Shown: positions 15,056-23,623 of the stretch, one piece after another
Layout: every line of letters starts with the position of its first letter
Numbering within the stretch: position 1 is the first letter of the stretch
Assembly: GCF_036924515.1 (NCBI RefSeq)
Contig: NZ_JAZHRR010000001.1
Coordinates: forward strand, 2,575,001-2,639,000
Reading direction: 5' to 3'
Length of the DNA stretch: 64,000 bases
Source: Bradyrhizobium sp. AZCC 1610
Lineage (GTDB): Bacteria > Pseudomonadota > Alphaproteobacteria > Rhizobiales > Xanthobacteraceae
The notes under the pieces: model-generated
Seen by the model: only the letters and a program-made list of their open reading frames with translations
Told to the model about the DNA's origin: nothing
The model's database searches: none
Position numbers and translations under genes: made by a program

Positions 15056-15805
15056 ATGCAGATTCACACCGTTTCGGCACAGGAATGGGAAGCGGCCCGC
15101 CAGCAATTGCTCGTGAAGGAAAAGGCCACGACCCGCGCCCGTGACGCGCTCGCCGCCGAACGCCGGCGGATGCCGTGGTTGGCCGTGGAGAAGGAGTACA
15201 GGTTCGAGGGGCCCAACGGCCAGGCGAGCTTGCGCGACTTGTTCGAGGGCCGTCGTCAGCTGATCGTCTACCGCGCCTTCTACGAGCCCGGGGTGTTCGG
15301 CTGGCCCGACCATGCCTGCCGCGGCTGTTCGATGGTGGCCGACCAGGTTGCTCATCTCGCTCATCTGAATGCGCGTGACACCACGCTCGTGTTCGCCTCG
15401 CGCGCGCCGCAAGCCGACATCGCGCGCCAGAAGGCGCGAATGGGATGGGAGATGATCCCCTGGTACACCATCACGGACAGTTTCGATGCCGACTTCGACG
15501 TCGGCGAATGGCACGGCACCAACGTGTTCTTCCGCGACGGTAGCGAAATTTATCGCACCTACTTCATCAACAACCGCGGCGACGAGCAGATGGGGAGCAC
15601 CTGGAATTATCTCGACATCACGCCGCTCGGGCGCCAGGAAGTGTGGGAGGATTCTCCCGAAGGCTATCCGCAGACCCAGACCTACAAGTGGTGGAACTGG
15701 CACGACAGCTACGTTGAAGGCGCGGCGCCCGACAAGAGGTGGGTCGAGGTGTCTGACGCCGGGGAAGCCGCATTCCGGAAGCAGAGCGCGAGTGCGAAGT
15801 CGTGA
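15056..15805 (+). CDS. DUF899 family thioredoxin-like protein
   Basis: The start ATG at 15056 has a perfect AGGAGG at 15044-15049. The 249-residue protein belongs to DUF899, a thioredoxin-fold family. The family hallmark is present: RQLIVYRAFYEPGVFGWPDH followed by ACRGCSMVADQV, a CxxC pair at about residue 87. Later blocks include MGWEMIPWYTITDSFDADFD, GTNVFFRDGSEIYRTYF and WNYLDITPLGRQE. The biochemical role is not established. It lies 53 bp after the AHSA1 gene and overlaps the next small membrane-protein gene by 4 bp, so ArsR, AHSA1, DUF899 and that gene probably form one operon. Confidence 0.9.
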   Translation: MQIHTVSAQEWEAARQQLLVKEKATTRARDALAAERRRMPWLAVEKEYRFEGPNGQASLRDLFEGRRQLIVYRAFYEPGVFGWPDHACRGCSMVADQVAHLAHLNARDTTLVFASRAPQADIARQKARMGWEMIPWYTITDSFDADFDVGEWHGTNVFFRDGSEIYRTYFINNRGDEQMGSTWNYLDITPLGRQEVWEDSPEGYPQTQTYKWWNWHDSYVEGAAPDKRWVEVSDAGEAAFRKQSASAKS

Positions 15806-16086
15806 GCCAGGCCTGTCACAGCAACTCGACTGGTGCTGTGAGTTGTGATGGCGAGAGCGACGCGGTCGCGCGCAGCATAGTCAGATGGCTATCGCTCGCG
15901 GCCGCGCCGACCTTCGCGATCATGGCGCTGCTCACTGCTGTGGTTGGCAGCGGCCCGCTCGATACGTTTTGTTCGGCTGCGAACGCATCGCCGGTGGGCG
16001 GAATGGTCCCGATGTACTTGCTGATGAGCGCCTTCCATTCGGCGCCCTGGCTGAAGCTGATCTCGGGCCGGCGAAGCGGAGTCTGA
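15802..16086 (+). CDS. Small membrane protein downstream of DUF899
   Basis: The 94-residue protein starts at a GTG that overlaps the DUF899 stop (GTGA), pointing to translational coupling. It has one hydrophobic segment near RWLSLAAAPTFAIMALLTAV and a second, GGMVPMYLLMSAFHSAPWLK, which is well suited to a membrane helix. Three cysteines occur, two of them in the N-terminal tail. I know of similar small proteins beside DUF899 genes in rhizobia but no function for them. Confidence 0.7.
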   Translation: MSQACHSNSTGAVSCDGESDAVARSIVRWLSLAAAPTFAIMALLTAVVGSGPLDTFCSAANASPVGGMVPMYLLMSAFHSAPWLKLISGRRSGV

Positions 16087-16155
16087 AGTGCTGCGAACGG
16101 TTGCGCTCCGCTCCCCGCTGTGCCTCCAGTTTCAGACAACCAGATCGTGCTTTCG

Positions 16156-16722
16156 TCAGCAGGGCGCCACTCGTTCGAAAAGGTGCTGGTAGCGAAGCAC
16201 CAGGCCCCGATCATCGACCTCAAGGTCAGCCTCGAAACCTGCCGAGACCCCGAGGTCCACGTAGCGTACCCGATCCGGGGCGAGGCGGTCGTATCTTTGA
16301 CGTGAACGCTGCACCGTCATGGCGGCCCCGTCCACGAAGCAGGTGTCGAGCGTGCGACTCTCTCCTGCGCCGGCAGGCGTCCTGCGGATCGGGAATGTAT
16401 TGCAAAAAGGGGTGACCGAGAGGTCCGGTTCCTCCGCGCCGTCGAGGTCAGTACGTCGTCGGCCATTGACACTCCAGCCGCTGTCCGTTCGCTCGAGGTT
16501 GAGATGGGTTCGCCCGGTCGGTCCCCATCGCTCGACGTCCAGCGATTGAGCTCGCCAGTCGGGCGTCAGCCTCCACCGGTGGTCGAGCCGAAAGCCGCGG
16601 TCCTCAACGCAGATCACGGTAGATTCCGCCACCACGGCGTCAGCGGAAATGCTGAGTTTCAGACGCTCCAGGCCGGTCACGTCGGTGCGTCGCCAGAACA
16701 GGATTTCGGGGTCACCCTGCAT
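16156..16722 (-). CDS. Putative glycolipid-binding family protein (DUF1089 type)
   Basis: A 188-residue protein matching the putative glycolipid-binding family: WRRTDVTGLERLKL at the start, LDHRWRLTPDWRAQSLDVER, GWSVNGRRRTDLDGAEEPDL and the signature SVTPFCNTFPIRR. It closes with RYVDLGVSAGFEADLEVDDR. The family is found beside START-fold proteins and takes its name from a structural resemblance to LolA/LolB-like lipid carriers; no enzymatic activity is known. It has no signal peptide here. It faces the DUF899 cluster end to end. Confidence 0.85.
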   Translation of the reverse strand: MQGDPEILFWRRTDVTGLERLKLSISADAVVAESTVICVEDRGFRLDHRWRLTPDWRAQSLDVERWGPTGRTHLNLERTDSGWSVNGRRRTDLDGAEEPDLSVTPFCNTFPIRRTPAGAGESRTLDTCFVDGAAMTVQRSRQRYDRLAPDRVRYVDLGVSAGFEADLEVDDRGLVLRYQHLFERVAPC

Positions 16723-16903
16723 GTGCTTCCTCGAATTGGATCCAACCCCGGCGGAGAACGCTGGTCGCTACTGTTCGGTTCCTGCCATCATTTCATCCCG
16801 GCGCTGATAGGCTCGGACCAGAGCCGGCAGATGAGTACTCGCTCGCATGAATCGCGGACGACTGATACGTATGTAAATTCACTCAACGATAGCAGGAAAC
16901 ACT

Positions 16904-17254
16904 ATGGCACGCGTGCGCTGTATCACCGAAATGGGCATGGGCGTCGACGTTCACGGACGCGATGCCACCAAGGCCGCCAAGCGCGCCGTCTCCGACGCCA
17001 TCCGCCATTCCAGCCTCGGCTTCTTCCGGATGCTGGGCAAGACCGCCAACGACATGTTCGTCGATGTCACGATCGCCGTGCCGGACCCGAGCGGGGTAGA
17101 TACCGCGGCGGTAGCCAAGGAGTTGCCGTACGGCACCGTGAAGGTAACGGCGATCAATGGCGGACTGGAAATTCCCGCCGAAAGCGGCAGCGACTCCATC
17201 CTGATTGCGAACGCCGCCGTGATCGTCAGCTTCGATGACGGCAAGACTGGCTAA
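16904..17254 (+). CDS. Lin0512 family protein
   Basis: The 116-residue protein matches the small Lin0512 family throughout: RCITEMGMGVDVHGRDATKA, AAKRAVSDAIRHSSLGFFRM and NDMFVDVTIAVPDPSGVD. These proteins form small ring-like folds and have no known function. The stop is 26 bp before an IlvD/Edd-type dehydratase, so the two are likely co-transcribed; that pairing suggests a role in sugar-acid or branched hydroxy-acid breakdown, but this is inference. A usable ribosome site AGGAAACAC precedes the ATG. Confidence 0.88.
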   Translation: MARVRCITEMGMGVDVHGRDATKAAKRAVSDAIRHSSLGFFRMLGKTANDMFVDVTIAVPDPSGVDTAAVAKELPYGTVKVTAINGGLEIPAESGSDSILIANAAVIVSFDDGKTG

Positions 17255-17280
17255 TCCGCGCAGGGCCCGGGAGCTAACCC

Positions 17281-19002
17281 ATGACGACGCAAGACAGCAG
17301 CACCTATTGGAAGCAGGCGCGCGTGGAGCTGCGCGCCGCCGGATTCGATCCGGATCGAGCGGCCCGGACTAACGCGGTGGTGACGATCGCCAGCGCCTAC
17401 ACCAACGCCCATCGCTGCAACAACCGCGTCCGCGCCATTACCGATCTGCTGGTCGAGATCCTGGCGGAGCGCGGCGGGCAGGGTCTGATCGTCGGTGCGC
17501 CGGCGGTGTCGGATGCCCTGACGCAGGGCACGCCGACAGCGGGTTACAGCCTCGCCTCGCGCGACGTCGTCGCCGATTGCTTCGAGATCGGTCACTACGC
17601 CCATCATGGCGATGCGATGATCGTAATTTCCGGCTGCGACAAGACCGGTGCGGCCGCGCTGATGCCGCTGGCGCGCACCAATGCCTTTGGGCTCGTGCTC
17701 TATCCCGGCACCGGCACGCCGGGCCACGTCTCGTTCGGCGCATGGGCCAGCAAGGGCAACAACCTCACGGTCATGGATTATGCCGAGGCGCGCTCTGCCA
17801 ATGAATCCGGCCGATTGTCCAGCGAGGAACTGCTGGAGGTCGAGCGCAACGTGATGCCCGGTAGCGGCACCTGCGGCGCGATGTTCACGGCCAACACCAT
17901 GAGCACGATCGCGGAATCGATCGGCATGATGCTGCCGCGCGGCGCCTCGCATCCCGCCGATTACAACGCTGGCAGCGACATCCACGCCGACGTCCGCGCG
18001 CAGGCGCATGCCTCGGTCGATACCCTGTACCGGCTGATGGAGGCCGGCATCCGGCCGCGCGACATCACGACCGAGCGCGCGTTCGAAAACGCGATCACGA
18101 CCGTCTACGCGATGGGCGGTTCGACCAACATGTATCTGCATCTGCTCGCGGTCGCGCGCGAGGCGCAGGTGCCGATCACCATCGAGCGTATCCAGCAGGT
18201 CGGCGAGCGCGTCCCGCTATTGGCCAATCTGCAGCCGCATGGCCCGTTCGCGATGGGCAGCCTGCATGCGATCGGCGGCGTGCCTGTCGTGATGAAGGAA
18301 CTGCTTCGCGCAGGCCTTCTGCATGGCGACGTCATGACGGTGACCGGCAAGACGCTGGCGGAAAATCTCGCCGATGTTCCGACGCTGGAAGAGATGCCGC
18401 CGCAGCAGATCGTTTTCCCGGTGTCGAAACCGATCGCGCCGGCGAACAATCACATCAGCGTCCTGAAGGGCAACCTCGCGCCGGAGAGCTGTTTGCTCAA
18501 GCTCTCGGGCAAGGCGCTCGAGAAGGGGCAGTTCCGCGGCACCGCGCGCGTTTTCGAGTCCGAAGCCGATACGATGGCCGCCATCCGCACCGGCGAGATC
18601 GTGCCGGGCAACGTTATCGTGGTGCGCAATGTCGGTCCGGTCGGCGGGCCCGGCATGCCGGAGATGGTGATGCTGACTATTCAGTTGCAGGGGCGGGGCC
18701 TTGGCGAAGACGTCGCGCTGATCACCGACGGCCGTTTTTCCGGCGTGTCGCACGGCATCCTGATCGGCCACGTTTCTCCGGAAGCCGCGCGCGGCGGCCC
18801 GATCGCGGCGGTGCGCGACGGCGACGCTATCGTGATCGATCCCGGCGCCCGCACCGTGAATCTCGAAGTGTCAGCGGAAGAGATCGTCCGCCGCATGGCC
18901 GACTGGCGCGCACCGGCTTCGTTGACCGCGGTGCGGCCGGGATCGGTGCACGACAAGTACATCCGGCTGGTGTCGTCGGCGCATTATGGATGCGTGCTGT
19001 GA
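17281..19002 (+). CDS. IlvD/Edd family dehydratase
   Basis: A 573-residue member of the dihydroxy-acid/sugar-acid dehydratase family. Iron-sulfur ligands lie in AHRCNN (about residue 43), [12 protein letters not shown] (about 119) and [14 protein letters not shown] (about 195); the C-terminal domain has [18 protein letters not shown] and [12 protein letters not shown]. Members remove water from 2,3-dihydroxy acids: IlvD in valine/isoleucine synthesis, Edd with 6-phosphogluconate, and aldonate dehydratases. Length and divergence from IlvD suggest an aldonate-type paralogue rather than the housekeeping enzyme. It follows the Lin0512 gene directly. Confidence 0.9.
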   Translation: MTTQDSSTYWKQARVELRAAGFDPDRAARTNAVVTIASAYTNAHRCNNRVRAITDLLVEILAERGGQGLIVGAPAVSDALTQGTPTAGYSLASRDVVADCFEIGHYAHHGDAMIVISGCDKTGAAALMPLARTNAFGLVLYPGTGTPGHVSFGAWASKGNNLTVMDYAEARSANESGRLSSEELLEVERNVMPGSGTCGAMFTANTMSTIAESIGMMLPRGASHPADYNAGSDIHADVRAQAHASVDTLYRLMEAGIRPRDITTERAFENAITTVYAMGGSTNMYLHLLAVAREAQVPITIERIQQVGERVPLLANLQPHGPFAMGSLHAIGGVPVVMKELLRAGLLHGDVMTVTGKTLAENLADVPTLEEMPPQQIVFPVSKPIAPANNHISVLKGNLAPESCLLKLSGKALEKGQFRGTARVFESEADTMAAIRTGEIVPGNVIVVRNVGPVGGPGMPEMVMLTIQLQGRGLGEDVALITDGRFSGVSHGILIGHVSPEAARGGPIAAVRDGDAIVIDPGARTVNLEVSAEEIVRRMADWRAPASLTAVRPGSVHDKYIRLVSSAHYGCVL

Positions 19003-19049
19003 GGGGGAGGTTGCATTTCGCGGAGATAGTCCGGGGTCCTCATGGGCCC

Positions 19050-19097
19050 TTGCCAATTTTTGGGTTTCGGCCTATATGACTACTGTAGTCATATAGG
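19050..19097 (+). promoter_or_regulatory. Promoter and 27-bp palindromic operator of the Phd/PIN operon
   Basis: TTGCCA (19050-19055), 17 bp and TATATG (19073-19078) form a good promoter. A perfect 27-bp palindrome spans 19071-19097: the left arm CCTATATGACTAC and right arm GTAGTCATATAGG flank a single central T at 19084. It covers the -10 element and ends 6 bp before the antitoxin start codon, as expected for autorepression by the toxin-antitoxin complex. Confidence 0.75.
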
Positions 19098-19103
19098 TGT
19101 TTC

Positions 19104-19346
19104 ATGAAAGAAATTCAGCTTCGAGATGCAAAGGCTAGCCTGTCTGCCGTGGTCGACGAGGCGATGCGCGGGACGCCCGCGGTCATTACCCGTCACGGCA
19201 AACGGCAAGCGGTGGTCGTCAGCTACGAAGAGTGGGAGCGATTATCCCACGTTCCGACATTCGGCCGACTACTGATGGCGGCTCCGTTGGCGGCGGACGA
19301 TCTGCCAAATCGCAACAGTTCTGGTCCGCGGACTGCTGATCTCTGA
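19104..19346 (+). CDS. Phd/YefM-family antitoxin
   Basis: An 80-residue protein with the Phd/YefM N-terminal DNA-binding fold: IQLRDAKASLSAVVDEAMRG, TPAVITRHGKRQAVVVSYEE and EWERL. The C-terminal 30 residues are disordered-looking and Ser/Asn/Pro rich, the usual toxin-wrapping tail. It neutralises the PIN-domain toxin encoded 6 bp downstream and should repress the shared promoter through the long palindrome at 19071-19097. Confidence 0.9.
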   Translation: MKEIQLRDAKASLSAVVDEAMRGTPAVITRHGKRQAVVVSYEEWERLSHVPTFGRLLMAAPLAADDLPNRNSSGPRTADL

Positions 19347-19352
19347 CCGCCT

Positions 19353-19787
19353 GTGTACCTCGTCGACACCAACATCATTTCAAGCGTGGCGCCTGCGCGG
19401 CCGGCGCCTTCTGCGCTTGTCCAATGGATGGACGCGCATTCCGCTTCGCTATTCCTGTCCGTGGTGACTGTAGCCGAGATCGAAGACGGAATCGCCAAAT
19501 TGATGCGCGAGGGAGCGACGCGCAAAAGTGCGGACTTGGCATCATGGTTGGAAACGGTGTTACATCTCTACGGTCACCGTATCCTTGTTTTCGATGCGCC
19601 CACTGCACGGATTGCCGGTGGCATCGCAGATCAGGCTCGGGGAAGAGGTCATTCTCCCGGTTTTGCCGACATCATCATCGCGGCGACAGCCCGGCGTCAC
19701 GAACTCACTATTCTGTCGCGCAATCTTAGGCATTTCGAGCCGCTCGGTGTTGCTGCGTGCGATCCTTTCGCGACCCTGCCATCGTAG
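19353..19787 (+). CDS. PIN-domain toxin (VapC family)
   Basis: A 144-residue PIN-domain ribonuclease starting at GTG. The acidic metal-binding residues are in YLVDTNIISS (Asp5), TVAEIEDGIAK (Glu), and HSPGFADIIIAATARRH (Asp); NLRHFEPLGV follows at the end. VapC toxins cut specific RNAs, often tRNA or the rRNA sarcin-ricin loop, halting translation. It is expressed with a Phd/YefM-type antitoxin 6 bp upstream, the FitB/Phd-like mixed arrangement common in alphaproteobacteria. All catalytic positions appear intact. Confidence 0.9.
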   Translation: MYLVDTNIISSVAPARPAPSALVQWMDAHSASLFLSVVTVAEIEDGIAKLMREGATRKSADLASWLETVLHLYGHRILVFDAPTARIAGGIADQARGRGHSPGFADIIIAATARRHELTILSRNLRHFEPLGVAACDPFATLPS

Positions 19788-19871
19788 CCGAGAACGATCA
19801 GAGTTCTCGAGGAAGGCCTGCTTCGTGAAGGTTTGACTTTCATATTTGTTCATGATTTGTTCTAGTTGGTC

Positions 19872-20414
19872 ATGGACAAGTTTGCAAGCAGTAGTAGTGC
19901 CCGGATTTTCCTCGCAGCCGTTCCCGACGCGGCTACAGCGGAACGAATTCGCCGGCTGGCCAGCGTGCTCAAACGCGCTCACAAATTCGATGGCAAACTC
20001 ATCGCGCCAGGGCGTCTGCACATTTCATTGTTTTCTCTCAACGGTTTGCCGGATCGGCAGCTTCGCTCCGCATGCGAGGCCGCGACGGAATTGCGAGCCG
20101 AGCCGTTCGAGGTTTCGTTCGACCGCACCGTGAGTTTTAGGGGCAGGCCGGGCAATCGGCCGCTTGTCCTGATCGGAGAGAATGGGTTGCGCCGGCTGGA
20201 AGCATTTCGGCAGATGCTCGGCACTGCACTGACGCGAAGAGGGTTGAGGCGGGCGGCGAGCAGGAATTTTACGCCGCACGTCACGCTCTTGTACGACGCG
20301 CGCAGTGTCGATGAGCATCCGATTCAGCCGATCTTCTGGACAGTGACGGAGTTCGTGCTCATCCACAGCATGAAGGGCCACGATTATCTTGCACGTTGGC
20401 CTTTGCGGGCATGA
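19872..20414 (+). CDS. thpR: 2'-5' RNA ligase family protein (2H phosphoesterase)
   Basis: The ATG at 19872 gives 180 residues; an in-frame TTG precedes it. The two HxS/TxL motifs of the 2H phosphoesterase fold are visible: RLHISLFSLN (about residue 50) and TPHVTLLYDA (about 136). The protein opens with RIFLAAVPDAATAERIRRLA. Bacterial members are called RNA 2',3'-cyclic phosphodiesterase (ThpR) or 2'-5' RNA ligase and act on RNA ends; the physiological substrate is unsettled. It has its own upstream region after the PIN toxin and no operon partner. Confidence 0.87.
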   Translation: MDKFASSSSARIFLAAVPDAATAERIRRLASVLKRAHKFDGKLIAPGRLHISLFSLNGLPDRQLRSACEAATELRAEPFEVSFDRTVSFRGRPGNRPLVLIGENGLRRLEAFRQMLGTALTRRGLRRAASRNFTPHVTLLYDARSVDEHPIQPIFWTVTEFVLIHSMKGHDYLARWPLRA

Positions 20415-20454
20415 CCGGAAATTGGCACGAGAAGATCGGAAGTGATCGGCGACA

Positions 20455-21105
20455 CTAGCTTGGCACAGCGAGCCGCTCAGTCATCTCGTCGATGGAGTTG
20501 AACAGATAGGTTGGTCCCGCCGCCTGCAATGCGGTGGGAAGGGCATAGCCCCAGGTCACGGCGCCCGAATCCATTTCGGCGACTTTCGCAGCTTCGATAT
20601 CGCGGATCTCGTCGCCAATGCAGATCGTCTCTGAAGGCTTCGTGCCAAGCGTTCGTGCGACCCGTCGAAATTTCCAGTGCTTGCCGAACACCGCGGCGCC
20701 GCAGTCGAAGCGGGTGATCAGGGCAGTGCTGGGCCCAAGCACCTGGCGGACGGACGCTTCGCCGTCGGAACTGACGATGGCGGTCTTGATCCCTAAGCGC
20801 TGCAATTCGGTCAGCATGGCCGGAATGCCAGAGAACAGCGATATTTCGCTCGCGGCGGCGAGCTTGCGCTTTCTCATGTCGCTGACGATGGCCGGCAGTT
20901 GCCACGTGGATACGTTGAGCCGCGCCATGATCTCGCGGGCGGTCAGGCCGCGTAGCCCCTCCATTTCCTCAGCGGGCACGGGCGTAAGATTGAACCGCGC
21001 GACCATGTCGTGAAAGGACGAGCGAAACCAGGGAAGCGAATCGGCCAGTGTGCCGTCGAAATCGAAGATGGCGAGGCGATAGCGCGTCGTGGGCAGGCCT
21101 GTCAT
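20455..21105 (-). CDS. HAD-family hydrolase
   Basis: ATG at 21105 gives 216 residues. HAD motif I is FDFDGTLADSLPWF with the nucleophile and acid aspartates; motif II is AIVSSDGEASVRQVLG; the motif III lysine is in FGKHWKF; motif IV is ICIGDEIRDIEAAKVAEMDS. The alpha-helical cap after motif I is of the phosphoglycolate-phosphatase type. The substrate is probably a small phosphorylated metabolite but cannot be named. A longer frame begins at 21189 but has no domain support upstream. The SDR gene on the same strand ends 16 bp upstream, so the two may be co-transcribed. Confidence 0.88.
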   Translation of the reverse strand: MTGLPTTRYRLAIFDFDGTLADSLPWFRSSFHDMVARFNLTPVPAEEMEGLRGLTAREIMARLNVSTWQLPAIVSDMRKRKLAAASEISLFSGIPAMLTELQRLGIKTAIVSSDGEASVRQVLGPSTALITRFDCGAAVFGKHWKFRRVARTLGTKPSETICIGDEIRDIEAAKVAEMDSGAVTWGYALPTALQAAGPTYLFNSIDEMTERLAVPS

Positions 21106-21121
21106 GGGCAATTTCAGCGCG

Positions 21122-21994
21122 TCACTTGTCGTCGCCGCCGAAGTACGCCGGCTTGCCCGTGGTCCAGGTCTCGCCCCAGAGCTGACCACCGCCGTCGACC
21201 GTCAGCGTCTCACCGGTCACGAATTTCGCGGATGGTCCGGCGAGGAAGACGCTGGCCTCCGCGACGTCCCATGGCGAGCCGACGCGCATCATCGGGTTCG
21301 AGCGCGGGTAGGCGGCGCGTGCCTCGGGCGAGTAGACGTTCCATCCTTCGGTTTCGATCGCGCCCGGCGCTACGCAGTTGACCCGGATGTTCAGTGGCGC
21401 CCATTCGACCGCGACGGCGCGCGAGAGCCCGATCACACCACTTCGCGCGGCAATGGTGTGCGCGATGCCATAGAGGCCGTGTGTCGTCACGACCACGATG
21501 TTGACGATGCTGCCGGGATGCTTGTGGTCGCGCCAGCGCTGCGCGGCGGCCTGCATCATGTACCAGGTGCCGTTCAGGTTGGTGTTGATGACGGCGTTCC
21601 AGCCCTTCACGGAAAAATCGATCGCCGCTTGCGGAAACTGTCCGCCGGCGCTGTTGATGAGGCCGTCGACGCGGCCTTGCGCGGCCCAGATCGTGTCGAA
21701 CAGGGCGTTGACCGCATCGGGCTCCCTGATGTCGGCGACATGCGCGGAAGCCTTGAGACCGCGACCCGCCAATCGGCCCACGAGCGCGTCGAGCTTGCCT
21801 TCGTCGCGCCCGACTACGGCGACATGCGCGCCCAGCCGCGCGAACAGCCAGGCGATCGCCCGCCCGATGCCGCCGGCGCCGCCCGAGACGACGACGACCT
21901 GATCCTTCAGCGCATCGGCCGCGAACATGGTCGGGTGAGCCGCAAGCTCCTCATCGGTGAGGCCGAGCTTCGCCGGGGACGGTTGATCGGTCAT
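21122..21994 (-). CDS. SDR oxidoreductase of the PECR/2,4-dienoyl-CoA-reductase type
   Basis: A 290-residue SDR with the NADP motif VVVSGGAGGIGRAIAWL and the family signatures NSAGGQFPQAA and VNCVAPGAIETEGW. It differs from classical SDRs at the active site: the usual Tyr-x3-Lys is replaced by AHTIAARSG, with His and Arg in the corresponding block. The same change is known in peroxisomal trans-2-enoyl-CoA reductase (PECR) and 2,4-dienoyl-CoA reductase relatives, so an enoyl- or dienoyl-CoA reductase role is plausible. It is probably co-transcribed with the HAD gene. Confidence 0.87.
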   Translation of the reverse strand: MTDQPSPAKLGLTDEELAAHPTMFAADALKDQVVVVSGGAGGIGRAIAWLFARLGAHVAVVGRDEGKLDALVGRLAGRGLKASAHVADIREPDAVNALFDTIWAAQGRVDGLINSAGGQFPQAAIDFSVKGWNAVINTNLNGTWYMMQAAAQRWRDHKHPGSIVNIVVVTTHGLYGIAHTIAARSGVIGLSRAVAVEWAPLNIRVNCVAPGAIETEGWNVYSPEARAAYPRSNPMMRVGSPWDVAEASVFLAGPSAKFVTGETLTVDGGGQLWGETWTTGKPAYFGGDDK

Positions 21995-22072
21995 GAACGG
22001 CGCGGACCCTTGTTATACGCGGCATCAGCCGTACATTAGCCGCGCAACAATAACCATGCAAAACGAGTTTCG

Positions 22073-22777
22073 ATGTCCGATCTCTCCGCCTTCCCGATCA
22101 CCAAACGCTGGCCCGCCAAATATCCCGACCGCCTTCAGCTCTATTCGCTGCCGACGCCGAACGGCGTCAAGGTCTCGATCATGCTCGAAGAGATCGGACT
22201 GCCCTACGAGGTGCATCTGGTCGACTTCAACAAGGACGACCAGAAGACGCCGGAATTCCTGTCGCTGAATCCGAACGGCAAGATTCCGGCAATCCTCGAT
22301 CCCAACGGGCCCGGCGGCAAGCCGCTGCCGCTATTCGAGTCCGGGGCGATCCTGCAATATCTTGCGGACAAGACCGGCAAGCTTCTGCCAGCCGATCCGG
22401 CGCGGCGATATCAATCCATCCAGTGGCTGCACTTTCAGATGGGCGGGATCGGACCGATGTTCGGGCAAGTTGGCTTTTTCCACAAATTCGCCGGCAAGGA
22501 GTTTGCCGACAAGCGGCCGCTCGAGCGCTATGTGGCCGAATCGAAACGTCTGCTCGATGTGATGGAGACGCGGCTTGCCGGACGTCAATGGATCATGGAC
22601 GATGAATACACCATCGCCGACATTTCCATGCTCGGCTGGGTGCGCAACCTGATCGGCTTCTACGGTGCGCGCGATCTAGTCGCATTCGATACGCTGAAGC
22701 AGGTGCCGGCATGGCTGGAACGCGGGCTGGCCCGGCCGGCGGTGCAGCGCGGGCTTGATATGCCGAAGCGGCCCTAA
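22073..22777 (+). CDS. Glutathione S-transferase, YghU/YfcG-like
   Basis: A 234-residue GST. The thioredoxin-like N-terminal domain has RLQLYSLPTPNGVKVSIMLE, the cis-proline NGKIPAILD and the glutathione-contact FESGAILQYLADK. The helical C-terminal domain begins near QSIQWLHFQMGG and has YTIADISMLGWVRNL. The TPNG block following strand 1 is typical of the YghU/YfcG/Ure2-like (Nu) group, which show disulfide reductase activity with glutathione. It converges on dsbB with a 4-bp overlap, so the 3' ends may regulate each other. Confidence 0.9.
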   Translation: MSDLSAFPITKRWPAKYPDRLQLYSLPTPNGVKVSIMLEEIGLPYEVHLVDFNKDDQKTPEFLSLNPNGKIPAILDPNGPGGKPLPLFESGAILQYLADKTGKLLPADPARRYQSIQWLHFQMGGIGPMFGQVGFFHKFAGKEFADKRPLERYVAESKRLLDVMETRLAGRQWIMDDEYTIADISMLGWVRNLIGFYGARDLVAFDTLKQVPAWLERGLARPAVQRGLDMPKRP

Positions 22778-23331
22778 GCGGCCGGCTTGAGCAGTTCGTA
22801 CACAAGAGGATTGTCGGCGCAAGCGCCGAAGCCGCATTCCAGCAGCGTCGTCACCACGTTGGTTGCCGTAAGCGCGATCACAAGCCACACCGCGATTTGC
22901 GCGAACGCGCCGCCTGTAGCCGGTAATGCGGCATGGTCGTCTTCGAACTGGCGATCGAACAGCATCACGACGGCAATCAGAATGACCGCGGCAATGAAGC
23001 CGATCAAAGCCCAGGTATAATAATGGTAACCGAGCAGCGCCGAACCATAGCCGGCGTCGCCGGGCATGATGTGCAGCAGCACCTGCCGGGTCGACGCAAC
23101 AGCGCCTGCGACTGCCGCCAGCAGCGACATCGCATAGTGGCTGGGGCGGGGGCCGAAGCGGATATTGAGGATCGGTCCGACGGCCAGCGCCGCGAACAGG
23201 ATGCGCTGCAGCAGGCAGAGCGGGCAGGGCAGTTCATGAAGGATGAACTGCGCCGCATAAGCCGCCGCCAGCACCAGCGCCACCGCGTAGAGACTGAGTG
23301 CGTTCAGCGTAATGGCGCGCGTCTGGGTCAT
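22774..23331 (-). CDS. dsbB: Disulfide bond formation protein DsbB family
   Basis: The 185-residue inner-membrane protein has the DsbB build with about four membrane helices. The first redox pair CPLC (residues 36-39) lies just after helix 1 in HELPCPLCLLQR, and the second periplasmic pair is in LECGFGACADNP near residue 166. DsbB oxidises DsbA and passes electrons to quinone. Some rhizobial members act with a partner other than canonical DsbA. A tiny DUF5993-type gene starts upstream and its stop lies 7 bp before this start. Confidence 0.92.
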   Translation of the reverse strand: MTQTRAITLNALSLYAVALVLAAAYAAQFILHELPCPLCLLQRILFAALAVGPILNIRFGPRPSHYAMSLLAAVAGAVASTRQVLLHIMPGDAGYGSALLGYHYYTWALIGFIAAVILIAVVMLFDRQFEDDHAALPATGGAFAQIAVWLVIALTATNVVTTLLECGFGACADNPLVYELLKPAA

Positions 23332-23338
23332 GCGCCTC

Positions 23339-23497
23339 TCAGAATGACAGTTTCAGCGTATCGGTCGCATGGTGCAGATAGGTGGCGACGCACGCGATCA
23401 GGACAGCCCCAAACAGGCCGAGCGCCAGTGGGCGCTGCCCGCGCCAGGCGATCAGCATCACGATGGCCGTGGCCAGAAACAAAAGGGTGAATTCCAT
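23339..23497 (-). CDS. Small membrane protein, DUF5993 family
   Basis: A 52-residue frame beginning at ATG 23497 (EFTLLFLATAIVMLIAWRG) and ending at TGA 23339. It has two hydrophobic segments separated by an Arg/Gly/Gln turn (WRGQRPLALG), and a C-terminus HHATDTLKLSF. These match the DUF5993 family, which often sits next to dsbB in alphaproteobacteria; here the gap to dsbB is 7 bp. A role in the DsbB quinone or disulfide pathway is likely from context only. Its short length means it is easily missed in annotation. Confidence 0.8.
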   Translation of the reverse strand: MEFTLLFLATAIVMLIAWRGQRPLALGLFGAVLIACVATYLHHATDTLKLSF

Positions 23498-23623
23498 CGC
23501 CGGTCCTAACTTCGCGAACGATGGGCCAGTCTATGATAGATTCGCCGTTCCGCTTTGTATAAAAAACTGCTTGGCAGGACCAATTTGGCAGGACCAATAA
23601 CGTCATTACGGAATGCAACGAAA

